The notes beneath the pieces were generated by a model. It did no database searches, had not been told where the DNA came from, and saw only the letters and a program-made list of their open reading frames with translations. A program made the position numbers and the translations under genes. A stretch of DNA of 64,000 nt from Anoplopoma fimbria (taxonomy: Eukaryota > Chordata > Actinopteri > Perciformes > Anoplopomatidae), in the NCBI RefSeq assembly GCF_027596085.1, contig NC_072464.1, forward strand, positions 10,808,233-10,872,232, read 5' to 3'. Positions within the stretch are counted from its first letter, which is position 1; each line of letters opens with the position of its first letter. This document shows positions 11,805 to 23,454 of this stretch, piece after piece.

Positions 11805-12277
11805 AGATTTTAAAAGTCATTAAGGATTATTGTACGTTTTCATGTAACACACTGGTGAGTGTGTCATTTGTCTTGGGTAATAAAGTTTCAATGGTAGTGG
11901 CATCAGCATCAGCATACATGATATCTCAATATCCTGTGTAACAAAATACTAGCTTCCTAGTTCAATAAGACTTTGGAGGGGCTCAGAATGAAACAACAGT
12001 GTGGTTTCACATACGGAAGACTAACATTTCCATCACATTTAACAGAAAACTGAAATTAGTTTACTCATCATAAAAAAAACGTCTCTAATGGCACACATGA
12101 TGTCAGCTCAATAGGAACCGCATTAACCATATTACAGGTTAATACGTGAATATCTTTGATCTGTGAGCGAATATTCTCCATGAGAAAGGGCACAAGAAAA
12201 GCTCAGGTAGATTTCTACTTTATAACATGAAGGATTTAACACATAAATTACACATCCATGGTAAGGACGGACAGGCT
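11805..12277. other. Intergenic DNA upstream of chaf1b
   Basis: AT-rich, with no reading frame or RNA gene seen. A run 'cagcatcagcataca' near 11903 is minor. The chaf1b promoter follows directly. Confidence 0.4.
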
Positions 12278-12384
12278 CCGCCCCTTCCGCGGTTTCGTCC
12301 AATCACTGCAGTCTACTCGACCGGAAGTTTGGAACGATATGTACGCGGGAAATTACCAATCGCTTCAGCTGGACAGCAGTGGAG
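12278..12384 (+). promoter_or_regulatory. chaf1b: chaf1b promoter and first non-coding exon: GC box, CCAAT, ETS, E2F
   Basis: Within 85 bp there are a GC box CCGCCCC (12278-12284), CCAAT (12299-12303), the ETS/GABP word CCGGAAGT (12321-12328), a consensus E2F site GCGGGAAA (12345-12352) and a second CCAAT (12356-12360). A splice donor 'ggag|gtaaga' follows 12384, so a short 5'UTR exon probably ends there. CHAF1B is a replication-coupled, S-phase gene, and an E2F/CCAAT promoter fits that. Confidence 0.65.
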
Positions 12385-12799
12385 GTAAGACACTACATTT
12401 ACTTCAAGATAACTTCAGCGCCAATAATAAACAGATATGAGTCGGTTGTGTTTGTAGCGAACACGTCTGTTAGCTAACAATAGCACATGTAGAGGTACAT
12501 GTTTACCTGGTTGTGTCATTTGTCTATAACGTTAGCCACACTTACATGTATTGCTAACGGCGTTAGCTAGTTGTAGCATTAGCTTCCAGTGACTATGTGG
12601 CCAAGTAGGTCGTTTTATCAAATTGTTTTTGTTATTGTAACTTGTCACACGGGCTTCTTATTGTCCAACCCGAGAAGATAACCGTCTGTGTTACGTCAGC
12701 TGCTAGCTAATATGAGTCCATTGGAAACAGTCAGTAGTGACGTTATCACATTTTTAAATGCTTTTTTCCCTCCTGAGATCAGTGTTGGATACATAAAAC

Positions 12800-15700
12800 A
12801 TGAAGGTGGTAACGTGTGAGATTGCATGGCACAACAAGGAGCCAGTCTACAGTCTGGACTTCCAGCACAGCGCAGATGGACGCATCCATCGACTGGCCAC
12901 AGCTGGAGTGGACACAACAGTCAGAGTGAGTGGGCATGAATGCAAATGGTTAAAAAAAACAAAAAACACACGTGTCAGACCAAGAATCACTTCAAAAGTG
13001 ATTTCTATCTGAATATGTCAATCTTACATTTTCATATTGACATACTTAATAGGACATTATTTGGGGGATATTTCCAGGACCTCAAATGGGTGAATGTGTC
13101 ACACACAGAATTCTCCCTAACAGCACTTATTTCAGATTTTTACAAACCTGTTTGAAACCAAATACAATATACAAAAGCAAAATTTGTCCCACCAAACGTA
13201 CATGATTGGGTATAATAAAGACCAATGGAAAAGTTTTTTTTTTATTAATACAAATATGCAATGCATATGTAATGTGTTAAAACAAGTCGTCCTCAAACTG
13301 CCATATTTTACAAGTTCTACGATTTAAAATTGATTAACTTCCCTGATGTTGATGCAGCTGTGGCGGGTGGACAGTGGCCCAGACGGGAAGGCGGTGGTGG
13401 AGTTTCTGTCCAATCTGGCTAGACATACAAAGGCTGTCAACGTAGTGCGCTTTAGCCCCAATGGAGAGCTGCTCGCCTCAGGAGGAGATGGTATGTCACA
13501 CATGGTAGTGGTACACAGATGTTAGATGAAATATGTCCGTATCTGAAAAGCGCTGATTTTGTCTATCACAAAACAGAACAGATATTTTAAAATACAATGG
13601 CATTTAATAATCACATGGGTTGTTTCTTTTGGCACAGATGCAGCAATACTGCTGTGGAAGCTCAATGACTCAAAAGAGCCTGAGCAGGCACCCATGTTCC
13701 AGGAGGAGGAATATGCTCAGCTGAACAAGGAGAGCTGGTCTGTGATCAAAACTTTAAGGTACACAACTGTCAAAAGCACTGGGTTGGCACTGTGTGGGGT
13801 CCAAAACGGTTATTATTATTTATTATATATTATTTACAGAGAAACAATGACATTTGCAGTGTCTGATGTACTGTAGATTTGAATATAGGTAAAGCTAATT
13901 TTCTAACACCAGTCCTTTTGATGGGCATTGATTGTTCAAGTAATAAAGTATTAAAAGCTGACTTTTTTTGCCCTAATTTAATTCTGTGTTACCAGGTAGC
14001 GCACTGCGTTGACCAGTCAATAATGCAAGTGCACATTTCTGTTGGATGACCTTGTAGGGGACCTGTATAATTCTACTGTTAACCGTGCAATAGAGTACTG
14101 CAGATATGATGTATTTTTGTAGGCCAACTCCGGAAGTTAGCATCGCACTGGTTCCGTCAACAAAAACCCAATGGGATTTTTACATTGGATTTTTTTTTTT
14201 TTTTTTTTTTTTTTTGCAGAAAATAAGATCTGTGGCAAACACAGGTTTATGATACACACGTTTTATTCCGAAAGAAAATCATCACAAGTGATCACCACTT
14301 CAACGATTAAATCTTAAATATAATGAGCAAAATGGTAAAATGCTAACTGTAGGCTATAAAAGAGCTACTCCCCCCTGTCGCATGAGCGCAGGTATAAACA
14401 TAAAGAGGCTGTGAAGGTGTGATGACATTTTTTAGTCTATAGCTATCCCCTTGTTTATTATATAATTTTTCTTCAGGGGGCACATAGAGGACGTGTATGA
14501 CATCTGCTGGACACGGGATGGAAACTCCATGGTGTCTGGGTCTGTTGATAACACTGCTATTATGTGGGACATCAACAAAGGTTTGCTTAGACTCAGATAT
14601 GTGTACTCCATTCAGTTTCATCTGTTATATTTGTATTTTAGTAATATGAATCCACAGCATACTGTAAAATATATAGAGAATATCTTATTTTGGCCTTTTA
14701 GTTATAATTGTTTGCAACTGTTTTTGTTTTTAGGACAGAAGCTGTGCATCTTGAATGACCATAAGAGCTACGTGCAGGGGGTGACCTGGGATCCTCTGGG
14801 GCAATATGTAGCCACTCTCAGCTGTGACAGGTAGCAATAAAATTCTGATTCAGACATCATGGTTGTTCCTCATGATGGATTTAATCGTCATTAAATAAAT
14901 GTATTTGCTGTTTCTTAGCTTGAACAGCTTCATACTTAAGACGTTTTTGTTTTCCTCCCCTTCAGAGTGATGCGTGTGTACAGCACTCACACCAAAAAGA
15001 AAGCCTTCTGTATCAGTAAAATGAGCTCTGGTCCAGTTGCAGAAGGAGAGGTCAGTAGAAAATTTTGGTTTTGACTACCCAGCTCAATTCAGTCACTCCA
15101 TTGTTCTGGATGTGACTAAGGTCTGCAATTTAACACGTTTTATTTATATATATTTTCTTATTATTTTGAAATGATAATATTTCAGAGTGGGCTAAAGCTT
15201 TGTATATTTGTTACATAAAACATTTTTCCATACATGTATTCATGCATATGCAGGGACAGAGGTATTTAAATGCTGCCGTACTTGTTGGACATAACAAACT
15301 TACAGGAGTAAATATTTGTGTAGGTCAGTCCTCATATACAGGTCTACATACACATCTATATTCATCCAAACCCACATGTTTACAGCCTACATATCTGTGT
15401 GTACATCAATATTAATGGTTTCGTTTTTAACTTTCCTACATATGCTTATCCCACACTACATCTATTTCCATCAGGGAGATGAAAAAGCATGAAATATTAG
15501 TAGAGTCAAACATAGTCTGCTCCCACTGGGGTTATATATTCAATTTTTTTTATTCCAAATTTGATTAAATGTGTTGTTTTGGATCAACTTTTCCATTTGA
15601 AATGTTTCCAAAATGATTCCGTTCTTTTCTTCCAGTGGAGGCGATATTAATTTGGTTTCACCTACACTGTAAAACAAATTGCAATGTTCCTGCTGATTTT

Positions 15701-18700
15701 TTTTTCCACTTTGCTTTAATATACAAGGTGTTTTCATTTTTAGCTTAAGCAAATGCATTTTACAATATAAAGATGGACTTTTTTTGGCCATGTTTGTCCT
15801 GCAAAGATTGAAAACTTTGTACCGCACTTTTGTGTGTAAATGAGAGATGTGTTGTAAGTCCTTGCTTTATCCTGGACTCCAATCTTTTATCTCGTCTGTT
15901 TGGAAGTTATTCTGTAATGTATGCACACCATCTAAAAAGATTTAACATGTTCTTGATTCCACATGACTTAACCACCCATTTAATGTAAGATTTTTCTAGG
16001 GATATTTCTCACTTCCAGTTGGGCTGCTCAGAAAGTGTTGCCTGTAGAAGAAATGTAATTGTCATTCTTAAAGTTTTCTGTTCACTCATGTATCTTTTTC
16101 AGAATTAGCCATGTACAGTGAACCTTATATCAAATTCTTACCTTTGCATGTACCGTTTTGAGATTATTCTACATGAAACCAGGTCTCTCTGTTCTTGCAT
16201 ATGCTCCTGTTTTGGCCATCTGTTGACCAAGACATATTTCTCTTCCCTATGTGGTCTTATATTATGAATGTACTCTGTAATGTCTTCAGAGATCTCCTGC
16301 CCTGCTGCCAAGTGAGTGAGACATGTAACACACACACTCTCAGTGCTGCATTTCTCTTTATCGTTGCAGGTCAAGCCGTACAGAATGTTCCACGATGACA
16401 GCATGAGGTCGTTTTTCCGACGGCTTTCATTCACACCTGATGGGTCCTTCTTGCTAGCCCCAGGTACCTACGCATCCTGCTCAAAGTGTGCTTTTACCTG
16501 CCATTTATCTGGTTACATTTTATTGTTGTAATATCCAAATCAAGATCATTTATTTAAACCAATTTTGTAACCTTAGCTGGATGTGTGGAGGTTGGAGAGA
16601 ACATCATAAATACCACCTACATCTTTTCCAGGAAGTGCCTCAAGAGGTAACTTTTGTGTCATGCTGTGGCATTTATGGTTTTTCGGAGTCATTTTTGGCT
16701 GTATTTAGTCCAGTAACTGATGTACAACTGTGTTTTAGGCCTATTGCCCACTTGCCGTGTCCAACTAAAGCTACACTGGCTGTGCGGTGCTGCCCCGTCT
16801 ACTTTGAACTGAGGACCAAGACGGGAGAAGGCAAGAACATGCGCCCCATACGTTAAAAGACAACAATGATAATGAAGCCCTCCCTTTCTTATTGTCTACA
16901 TCGTTGGTTTTACCATTTCTCCTCTACAGACGGTTCAGTTCAGGCTCTTCCCAACGTATTCCAGTTACCGTACCGCATGATATTTGCTGTGGCATCTGAG
17001 GACTCCATCTTCTTGTATGACACGCAGCAGACGCTTCCTTTCGGCCTGGTGTCGAACATCCATTACCACACACTCAGTGATCTTACATGGTAAACTACAG
17101 CTATCTTCTATTGTCTTCTTTTGTAGCGTTTTCTTTGCTACAAAGGATCTTTTTGAAAAGTTGTCACTTGTAGGACGTGGGTGTGGGTGGATATATATAT
17201 TTCACATTAACCAAATAAATACGTCAATTTAAGTATTGTATTTCGCTATTTTGACCTCAAACATCTTGTGCAACTGTATTAATATCCTCCACATGCATTT
17301 TTTTCTTTTGCTATTTTTCATGAATGGCTATGTAGGAAGCCAACTAAATTCTGATTGGTTGACTTTTTTCTGCAGCTGGTGGAACGTCGATTGGCACAAA
17401 ACCTAACCTCTTTGAATTGTTTAACAAATCTGAGATGTGCGGGGGAGCAATTAAGGGGTCTTGGACTTCATGTTTTAGCCTTCCACCTACTGACACGTTT
17501 TTGTATTATATCATCTTTAGGTCCCGTGACGGTTCCTTCCTGGCTGTGTCCTCCACGGACGGCTACTGCTCCTTCCTGTCCTTCTCTCCTGGGGAGTTGG
17601 GCACTCCCCTAAAGGAGCCACCCACCCTGGAGATCTTTGCCCCAAGCAGTGGTGCTGAGAAAAAGGGCAAGAAGTCCTCCGCGGCTAGGAACTCATCTCC
17701 TTTGACCCAGCCACCAAGCTCAGCCCCGACTCCCACATCCCAAACGGGCCTTGGCAAAGATGTCCCCTCTGTCACCCCCCCAGAGGAGAGGAAGAGCACC
17801 CCGAGTGCCAAGTCTAAACCTCAGCCCCGTAGGATCACCCTCAACACCCTGGAGGGCTGGGGGAAGCCCTCCACGGCTAAAACCACAGCTCCTTCAGCAC
17901 CTCAGACCCCAACATCTGCAAACACCAGCGCACCCTCTACTCCCCAAACCTGTGTCACCCCTCTCACCCCTACCAGCTCCTCCACAACACAGCCACGCAT
18001 TGCCCCCCTCACTCCCTCCACCCCTAAATCCCTCAACAGTGCTAATAATGCTGGCTCCACCACTCCTAAGGGTTCAACCACCCCAAAGGGGCCCACCCCA
18101 AGGTAATGCAAAAGTATAGTTATATTTTATTCTGTCAGTGTGAGCGAAAGGGAATTAGTTTATTATATATTAAGTGTGAACCTTTGCACAGCTATGCTTT
18201 GATTGTTGGCAGGTAGGCTTTCACCCTTGGCGCGTGTGTGTGTATGGGGACCGCAGCTCGTGATTATTACATTATTGACAAATCATTTCATGATATTTTT
18301 AATGATATATTTCAGCAAATAATGAAAAATACACATCAGAATACTTGACATTTTACTTGATTATCATCTAGGTGCGACTTATTAATTAATCGTTTAAGCA
18401 CTAGTGCATATCATACTTTTTTTCTATATCTCGTTTGTGGATATGTTTTTCATTAATAGTGTCAGTATAAACCCAAGTGATTGGGATGTTTTTGTTCCTT
18501 TCTGTCGCTCACACATGTAAATAAGTCTGCACACTGCCAAAACCAAGTAATTTTAGTGATTAAATTGAAACAAGTTAATCATCTTTGGAACATCATACCT
18601 ATACTATTTACATGATTATTAAGTCAAACTATTCATAGAGCACTTTTCCAAAATCCTTCACAGTTGCAAAAAAAAAAAAAAGCCAATATAAAGCATCTGA

Positions 18701-20003
18701 ATAAATGAAAAAATCAAAGATCATCAGCATTTTTTAAAGAATAAGAACAAATCAGTTCAATAGAATATCTTTCAGAGTAAATGGGTTTTGAGAAGAACTT
18801 TAAAACACTCAAAAGAGTTTTCTGATTTTACCCTCAGAGGGAGACCAGTGAGGGGCATCACTGGTGGTGGAGTCAAAATTAAGGGATTTTGAATTCAATT
18901 CTCAATTTGACAGGAAGGCCAGTGTAGTAAAGACATCACAGGGGTGACATGGGAACGGTGTAACGTTTTAGTAGGTAATCATACAGGAGAATTAATGTAA
19001 ATTATTTTCCCTACCAGCAATATCTTCCTAACCGTTTTCATCTAGTAAGGGTATTTAGGGTTAGCATTTACTGTAGATGGTGTGAAGAATGCAGGTGCTG
19101 CCTTATACAGGAGTGCATATGGTTATTTATGGAAATACTTGAACTATTCAAATGTGTTTTGAACAGCGTCAGACTGAGGAAGTAATGCACAGAGCATACT
19201 GTGTCCAGCTCCCTCCCCCTAATGATAAAAGTAACTAAGCTGATCATCTCTAAATATGCAGTTTTAAAGCGCACTAAATGCAAGAAAGCAACGTGAAATT
19301 CAAAATGTGTTAAATGTATTTTTTTAAATAGAAATGGCTGTAATGGGCTTGTGATGTTTTTGTCTGTACTGGCAGTAAGAACAAAGCCTGTCTGGTATGA
19401 GGGATCCGTTGGACCCCCCACTGACTATAAAATAATAATCACTCTGACAGGCTGCGTTAGACAATGGCAGGCCTGCACATGCTTTTGTGTTTGCCTTATA
19501 TCTGTAACTTGGGAGTGTTCGCCTTGGCTAGTTTTGACCAGTTTTACTCGTTGGCAATAAGACTGAATCAGAAGAACAAAAGAGAAGACAAACAAAGAGG
19601 AAGTGATTAACAGTGTAGAGGAGTACAATTTATTGTCAAACCTTGTGCCTGTGTTTCCATGCTTGAAGCCTCTTTACCATTCATCCTTTTTGTTTGCAGG
19701 AGAGTATCTCTGACTCCCGTTGCAGCCCGATCTCCAGCTATCAGTTCACTCTTTCGCACTCCCTCCTCCACTGAGAAGGCCAAACATGGTTAGTGAGTGC
19801 AACTACTTTGGCTGTTGTTCTTTATGTTGCAAATTACAAAACTTACAAAAGAAAAATATATATATAAGACGGCTAAATAATCCATCCACCTTCATAGACC
19901 GCCTCAGTCTGTATTTCTGTGATGGTGTATCGGTCCAACTTTTTTTAACCTGATACTGAAAAAATAAACAAAGAATAAAAAAGGATAAATGTTAACAATT
20001 TTT

Positions 20004-20049
<46 letters not shown>

Positions 20050-20769
20050 CATAAAAAACAATGACAATGCTAAAAAGGGATCAAATATCAGTACTCTCTT
20101 TTTCACAATTTGAAAATCTATATTCCTCACTGCAATGACCTTACAATCATTTTATTTGAAGTAGCAGGAGGCCAAGAGTTGCTGTGGCACAAAAACATTA
20201 GTCGGTGGCCAAACAGGACCAAATGGATGTTACTGACCAACGTTAGAAACAAACTTTTGACAAGTAAACTGTCATGTACTGATCTGTTTTGTGAAAGAAG
20301 AATCAGACCAGTACAGATCCAGCAGAATGTATTTGTGCATCCCTAGTTGTAATCAGTGTATTTTAGAGGTGAAAATGAAAGTTGGCCCAGCCAAAACATT
20401 GGTAATAGTCCTTAACTGCACAAGAAAATTGTGTTTGCTATGGCAAGCACATAAGGCCAAAGTTGAACCAGGTAGTGGGTCTGTGAACTGTAATCAGTGT
20501 TATTAGCGAGGGTTTCTTTAAAGTCTGTATAATCATATAACTGCTCATGTTCTTTGCCCAGTCGGACTCCTTTTTGTTTTTTCCTGTAAATCACAGCAGA
20601 AGTCGGACAGAACCAGGCTATCATGTGTAACGCTTCTGTCACTGATCGATTCACTTGTGTTTCTGCAGAACGCCCTTCTCCTCCCAGTGATCCAGTGTGC
20701 CAGCCGCCAGATTCCAAACGGCCGAAGACCAGTGAGCCCCCAGTAAAGACCAGTGCCACCCAGACTTAG
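12800..20769 (+). CDS. chaf1b: CHAF1B, chromatin assembly factor 1 subunit p60
   Basis: Middle subunit of CAF-1, the histone H3-H4 chaperone that works with PCNA and ASF1 at replication forks and repair sites. Coding exons: 12800-12925, 13358-13490, 13638-13758, 14477-14580, 14734-14830, 14966-15050, 16370-16463, 16577-16646, 16739-16830, 16930-17089, 17521-18102, 19700-19788 and 20669-20769. They sum to 1854 nt, 617 aa, with all phases consistent. The protein starts [20 protein letters not shown] and shows WD40 signatures ([41 protein letters not shown]) over about 1-390. The tail is rich in Pro, Ser and Thr and has two ASF1-binding B-like motifs, RRITLNTL (464) and RRVSLTP (555). Human p60 has 559 aa; the extra length lies in the tail. 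The intron after 16830 appears to use a GC donor. A 5'UTR exon ends at 12384, with the acceptor near 12777 or 12782. Confidence 0.95.
14110..14330. repeat. Probable repeat with poly-T in a chaf1b intron
   Basis: The block contains 'gccaactccggaagttagca', 'ggttccgtcaacaaaaaccc', a long poly-T run ending at 14215 and 'gttttattccg'. The arrangement looks like a dispersed fish repeat. No second copy exists in this window, so the call rests on appearance. Confidence 0.3.
18596..18970 (-). mobile_element. LINE 3' fragment, reverse orientation, in a chaf1b intron
   Basis: On the minus strand the segment begins with a reading like 'PVMSLLHWP' and continues through a frame-broken 'KTHLL' stretch to a tail containing 'aaagtgctctatgaatagtt'. 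This is the layout of the C-terminal end and 3' tail of teleost LINE elements (compare 11510-11804). It is degenerate and carries a poly-A run at 18668-18681 (+ strand). Confidence 0.5.
19925..20346. repeat. Interspersed repeat with embedded (TA)n
   Basis: It opens with 'gtatcggtccaac' and closes with 'tttgtgcatcccta', a pair of ends I associate with a common teleost repeat. A (TA)n run at 20006-20046 lies inside. The whole block is in the chaf1b intron before the last exon. Confidence 0.45.
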
Positions 20770-21312
20770 TGTTTAATAGGAACGGTGTGGTGCTTTGATA
20801 TCAGAAAAGAGGACATACTGCAGAGGGTTACAGTTACAAAAGCATCAGTACAAAACCACTGAGGCTGCTCATGAACGCAACAGCACAGTGCAATAGCACT
20901 GCGTGTGGGTTGATATGGTCTGTACTTGATTTAACCAGATGAAGCTTTAAGCGCACATGATGTAGTCCTTATAAAACAAACCGCATTGCAGTAAGTGTCC
21001 TTGAATTTATACTTATTTTAGTCTTGTGTGTTTTTGTATCATACAGTAAACAGGTAATTGTATCATATTTGATTTGTTTTACATTTAAAAGCTCAAGTGC
21101 TCTTGTACAAAAGGAGAGGTTTGTCTCATTTCTTTTCAAAAACATGATTGTGAAAATATAACAACAAGAAACCTGAAGAAGAAAAAACACAAGCATCTCA
21201 AGGTTTAGTGCCCAGTGAGAGGTTTGAATTCACAACCCGAGTCTATATTTGGTGCAGACTATGGGCCAGCAGCTTGAGTGTAAAGCTCAAAATTGTATTT
21301 TTCTCATTGTCT

Positions 21313-21318
21313 AATAAA
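21313..21318 (+). terminator. chaf1b: Probable chaf1b poly-A signal
   Basis: AATAAA lies 544 bp after the TAG, in 'tgtctaataaaggatgtttc', followed by T/G-rich sequence. I saw no earlier canonical AATAAA between the stop and this point. Confidence 0.5.
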
Positions 21319-21585
21319 GGATGTTTCATATATAGTGCATGTTTAACTGGTTTGCATAAAATAACTAGGATGATTAATGCTTTCTTAACTACAAGCAGCT
21401 GACGGTTGTGTAAAATGTTACTTTCTATTATGAAAACCATCATTAATGAGCTGCTTTTGTTGTAAGCCTAAACTGATTTGAGCCATCTTTGCAATCCTTG
21501 TGAGAACCAGGCTGATGTACAGAAGAATTAATACTGCCAGTCAGCAAACAAATAATGCTGCAACATCATACATATCCATGATATA

Positions 21586-21799
21586 CAGTGGGTACGGAAA
21601 GTATTCAGACCCCTTTAAATTTTTCACTCTTTGTTTCATTGCAGCCATTTGCTAAAATCGAAAAAGTTCATTTTTTTTTTTGCATTAATGTGCACTCAGC
21701 AACCCATCTTGACAGAAAAAAAAATGTAGAAATTTTTGCAAATTTATTAAAAAAGAAAAACTGAAATATCACATGGTCATAAGTATTCAGACCCTTTGC
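21586..21799 (+). repeat. Left terminal inverted repeat of the Tc1 element
   Basis: Pairs with 23001-23217. The outer direct repeat 'gaaagtattcagacccc' is near 21598 and the inner 'aagtattcagaccctt' near 21781. Small differences from the right end include the length of the A/T runs. Confidence 0.9.
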
Positions 21800-21959
21800 T
21801 GTGACACTCATATTTAACTCACATGCTGTCCATTTCTTCTGATCCTCCTTGAGATGGTTCTACTCCTTCATTGGAGTCCAGCTGTGTTTAATTAAACTGA
21901 TTGGACTTGATTAGGAAAGGCACACACCTGTCTATATAAGACCTTACAGCTCACAGTGC

Positions 21960-23000
21960 ATGTCAGAACAAATGAGAATCATGAGGTCGAAGGAACTGCC
22001 CAAGGAGCTCAGAGACAGAATTGTGGCAAGGCACAGATCTGGCCAAGGTTACAAAATAATTTCTGCAGCACTCAAGGTTCCTAAGAGCACAGTGGCCTCC
22101 ATAATCCTTAAATGGAAGAAGTATGGGATGACCAGAACTCTTCCTAGACCTGGCCGTCCAGCCAAACTGAGCAATCGTGGGAGAAGAGCCTTGGTGAGAG
22201 AGGTAAAGAAGAACCCAAAGATCACTGTGGCTGAGCTCCAGAGATGCAGTAGGGAGATGGGAGAAAGTTCCACAAAGTCAACTATCACTGCAGCCCTCCA
22301 CCAGTCGGGGCTTTATGGCAGAGTGGCCCGACGGAAGCCTCTCCTCAGTGCAAGACATATGAAAGCCCGCATAGAGTTTGCCAAAAAACACATGGAGGAC
22401 TCCCAAACTATGAGAAATAAGATTCTCTGGTCTGATGAGACCAAGATTGAACTTTTTGGTGTTAATTCTAAGCGGTATGTGTGGAGAAAACCAGGCACTG
22501 CTCATCACCTGCCCAATACAATCCCAACAGTGAAACATGGTGGTGGCAGCATCATGCTATGGGGGTGTTTTTCAGCTGCAGGGACAGGACGACTGGTTGC
22601 AATTGAAGGAAAGATGAATGCGGCCAAGTACAGAGATATCCTGGAAGAAAACCTCCTCCAGAGTGCTCAGGACCTCAGACTGGGCCGAAGGTTCACCTTC
22701 CAACAAGACAATGACCTGAAGCACACAGCTAAAATAACAAAGGAGTGGCTTCGGAACAAGTCTGTGACCATTCTTGACTGGCCCAGCCAGAGCCCTGACC
22801 TAAACCCAATTGAGCATCTCTGGAGAGACCTGAAAATGGCTGTCCACCAACGTTCACCATCCAACCTGACAGAACTGGAGAGGATCTGCAAGGAAGAATG
22901 GCAGAGGATCCCCAAATCCAGGTGTGAGAAACTTGTTGCATCATTCCCAAGAAGACTCATGGCTGTACTAGCTCAAAAGGGTGCTTCTACTCAATACTGA
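21960..23000 (+). CDS. Tc1-like DD34E transposase, uninterrupted
   Basis: Cut-and-paste transposase of 346 aa, close to the family's usual length of about 340. The N-terminal paired-like DNA-binding region has two helix-turn-helix segments (KELRDRIVARHRSGQGYK... and ...TVAELQR) joined by the GRPAKLS hook. Catalytic residues are D in LWSDETKIELFG, D in FQQDND, and E in NPIEHLWRDL, with exactly 34 residues between the second D and the E. There is no internal stop or frameshift. One oddity is DNDLKHTA where relatives usually have DNDPKHTA. ATG at 21960 lies at the usual place after the left inverted repeat; a second Met follows at residue 5. Activity is not shown. Confidence 0.95.
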   Translation: MSEQMRIMRSKELPKELRDRIVARHRSGQGYKIISAALKVPKSTVASIILKWKKYGMTRTLPRPGRPAKLSNRGRRALVREVKKNPKITVAELQRCSREMGESSTKSTITAALHQSGLYGRVARRKPLLSARHMKARIEFAKKHMEDSQTMRNKILWSDETKIELFGVNSKRYVWRKPGTAHHLPNTIPTVKHGGGSIMLWGCFSAAGTGRLVAIEGKMNAAKYRDILEENLLQSAQDLRLGRRFTFQQDNDLKHTAKITKEWLRNKSVTILDWPSQSPDLNPIEHLWRDLKMAVHQRSPSNLTELERICKEEWQRIPKSRCEKLVASFPRRLMAVLAQKGASTQY

Positions 23001-23217
23001 GCAAAGGGTCTGAATACTTATGACCATGTGATATTTCAGTTTTTCTTTTTTAATAAATTTGCAAAAATTTCTACATTTCTGTTTTTTTCTGTCAAGATGG
23101 GTTGCTGAGTGTACATTAATGCGAAAAAAAAATGAACTTTTTCGATTTTAGCAAATGGCTGCAATGAAACAAAGGGTGAAAAATTTAAAGGGGTCTGAAT
23201 ACTTTCCGTACCCACTG
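23001..23217 (-). repeat. Right terminal inverted repeat of the Tc1 element
   Basis: Reverse complement of 21586-21799, starting at 'gcaaagggtctgaatact' right after the transposase stop and ending 'ccgtacccactg' before the TA duplication. Confidence 0.9.
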
Positions 23218-23454
23218 TATGTCCATTTGTCTTCATATATTCAAGACTGTGGCCAGGATTTTTATTTTCTAATCTAAGGTTGGAAGGTTTTGACTGTAAA
23301 CCGACAAGAACCATAATTACACCTTTCTTGGATTTTTTTCTTATCTACTTTAATTATTGAGTCAACTGTTAATGTTCTATATTATATTTTCATAGAATTG
23401 AAGGTCTTCATATTGACAGGAAAAACGGGTGGATAAATAATGAATCTAATATTT
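23218..23454 (+). repeat. Local direct duplication, copy 1 (abuts Tc1)
   Basis: Starts at 'tatgtccatttgtcttcata' immediately at the right edge of the Tc1 element. It matches 24406-24653 with few substitutions, and copy 2 has about 11 extra bases ('tctacatgaa' region). Similarity ends near 'aatctaatattt'. Confidence 0.85.

Larger units (their letters stand above)
21586..23217 (+). mobile_element. Tc1/mariner DNA transposon, structurally complete
   Basis: The element is 1632 bp long, bounded by inverted repeats beginning CAGTGGGTACGGAAAGTA and flanked on both sides by the TA target duplication (21584-21585 and 23218-23219). The inverted repeats are about 214-217 bp. Each has an outer and an inner 'agtattcagaccc' word, i.e. 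the IR/DR arrangement of Sleeping Beauty-like fish elements. It sits in the same orientation as chaf1b, about 250 bp beyond its poly-A signal. Confidence 0.95.

Noticed and set aside
21225..21245. tRNA-like phrase 'gaattcacaacccgagtc'
   Set aside because: No cloverleaf arms or A/B box pair could be assembled around it.
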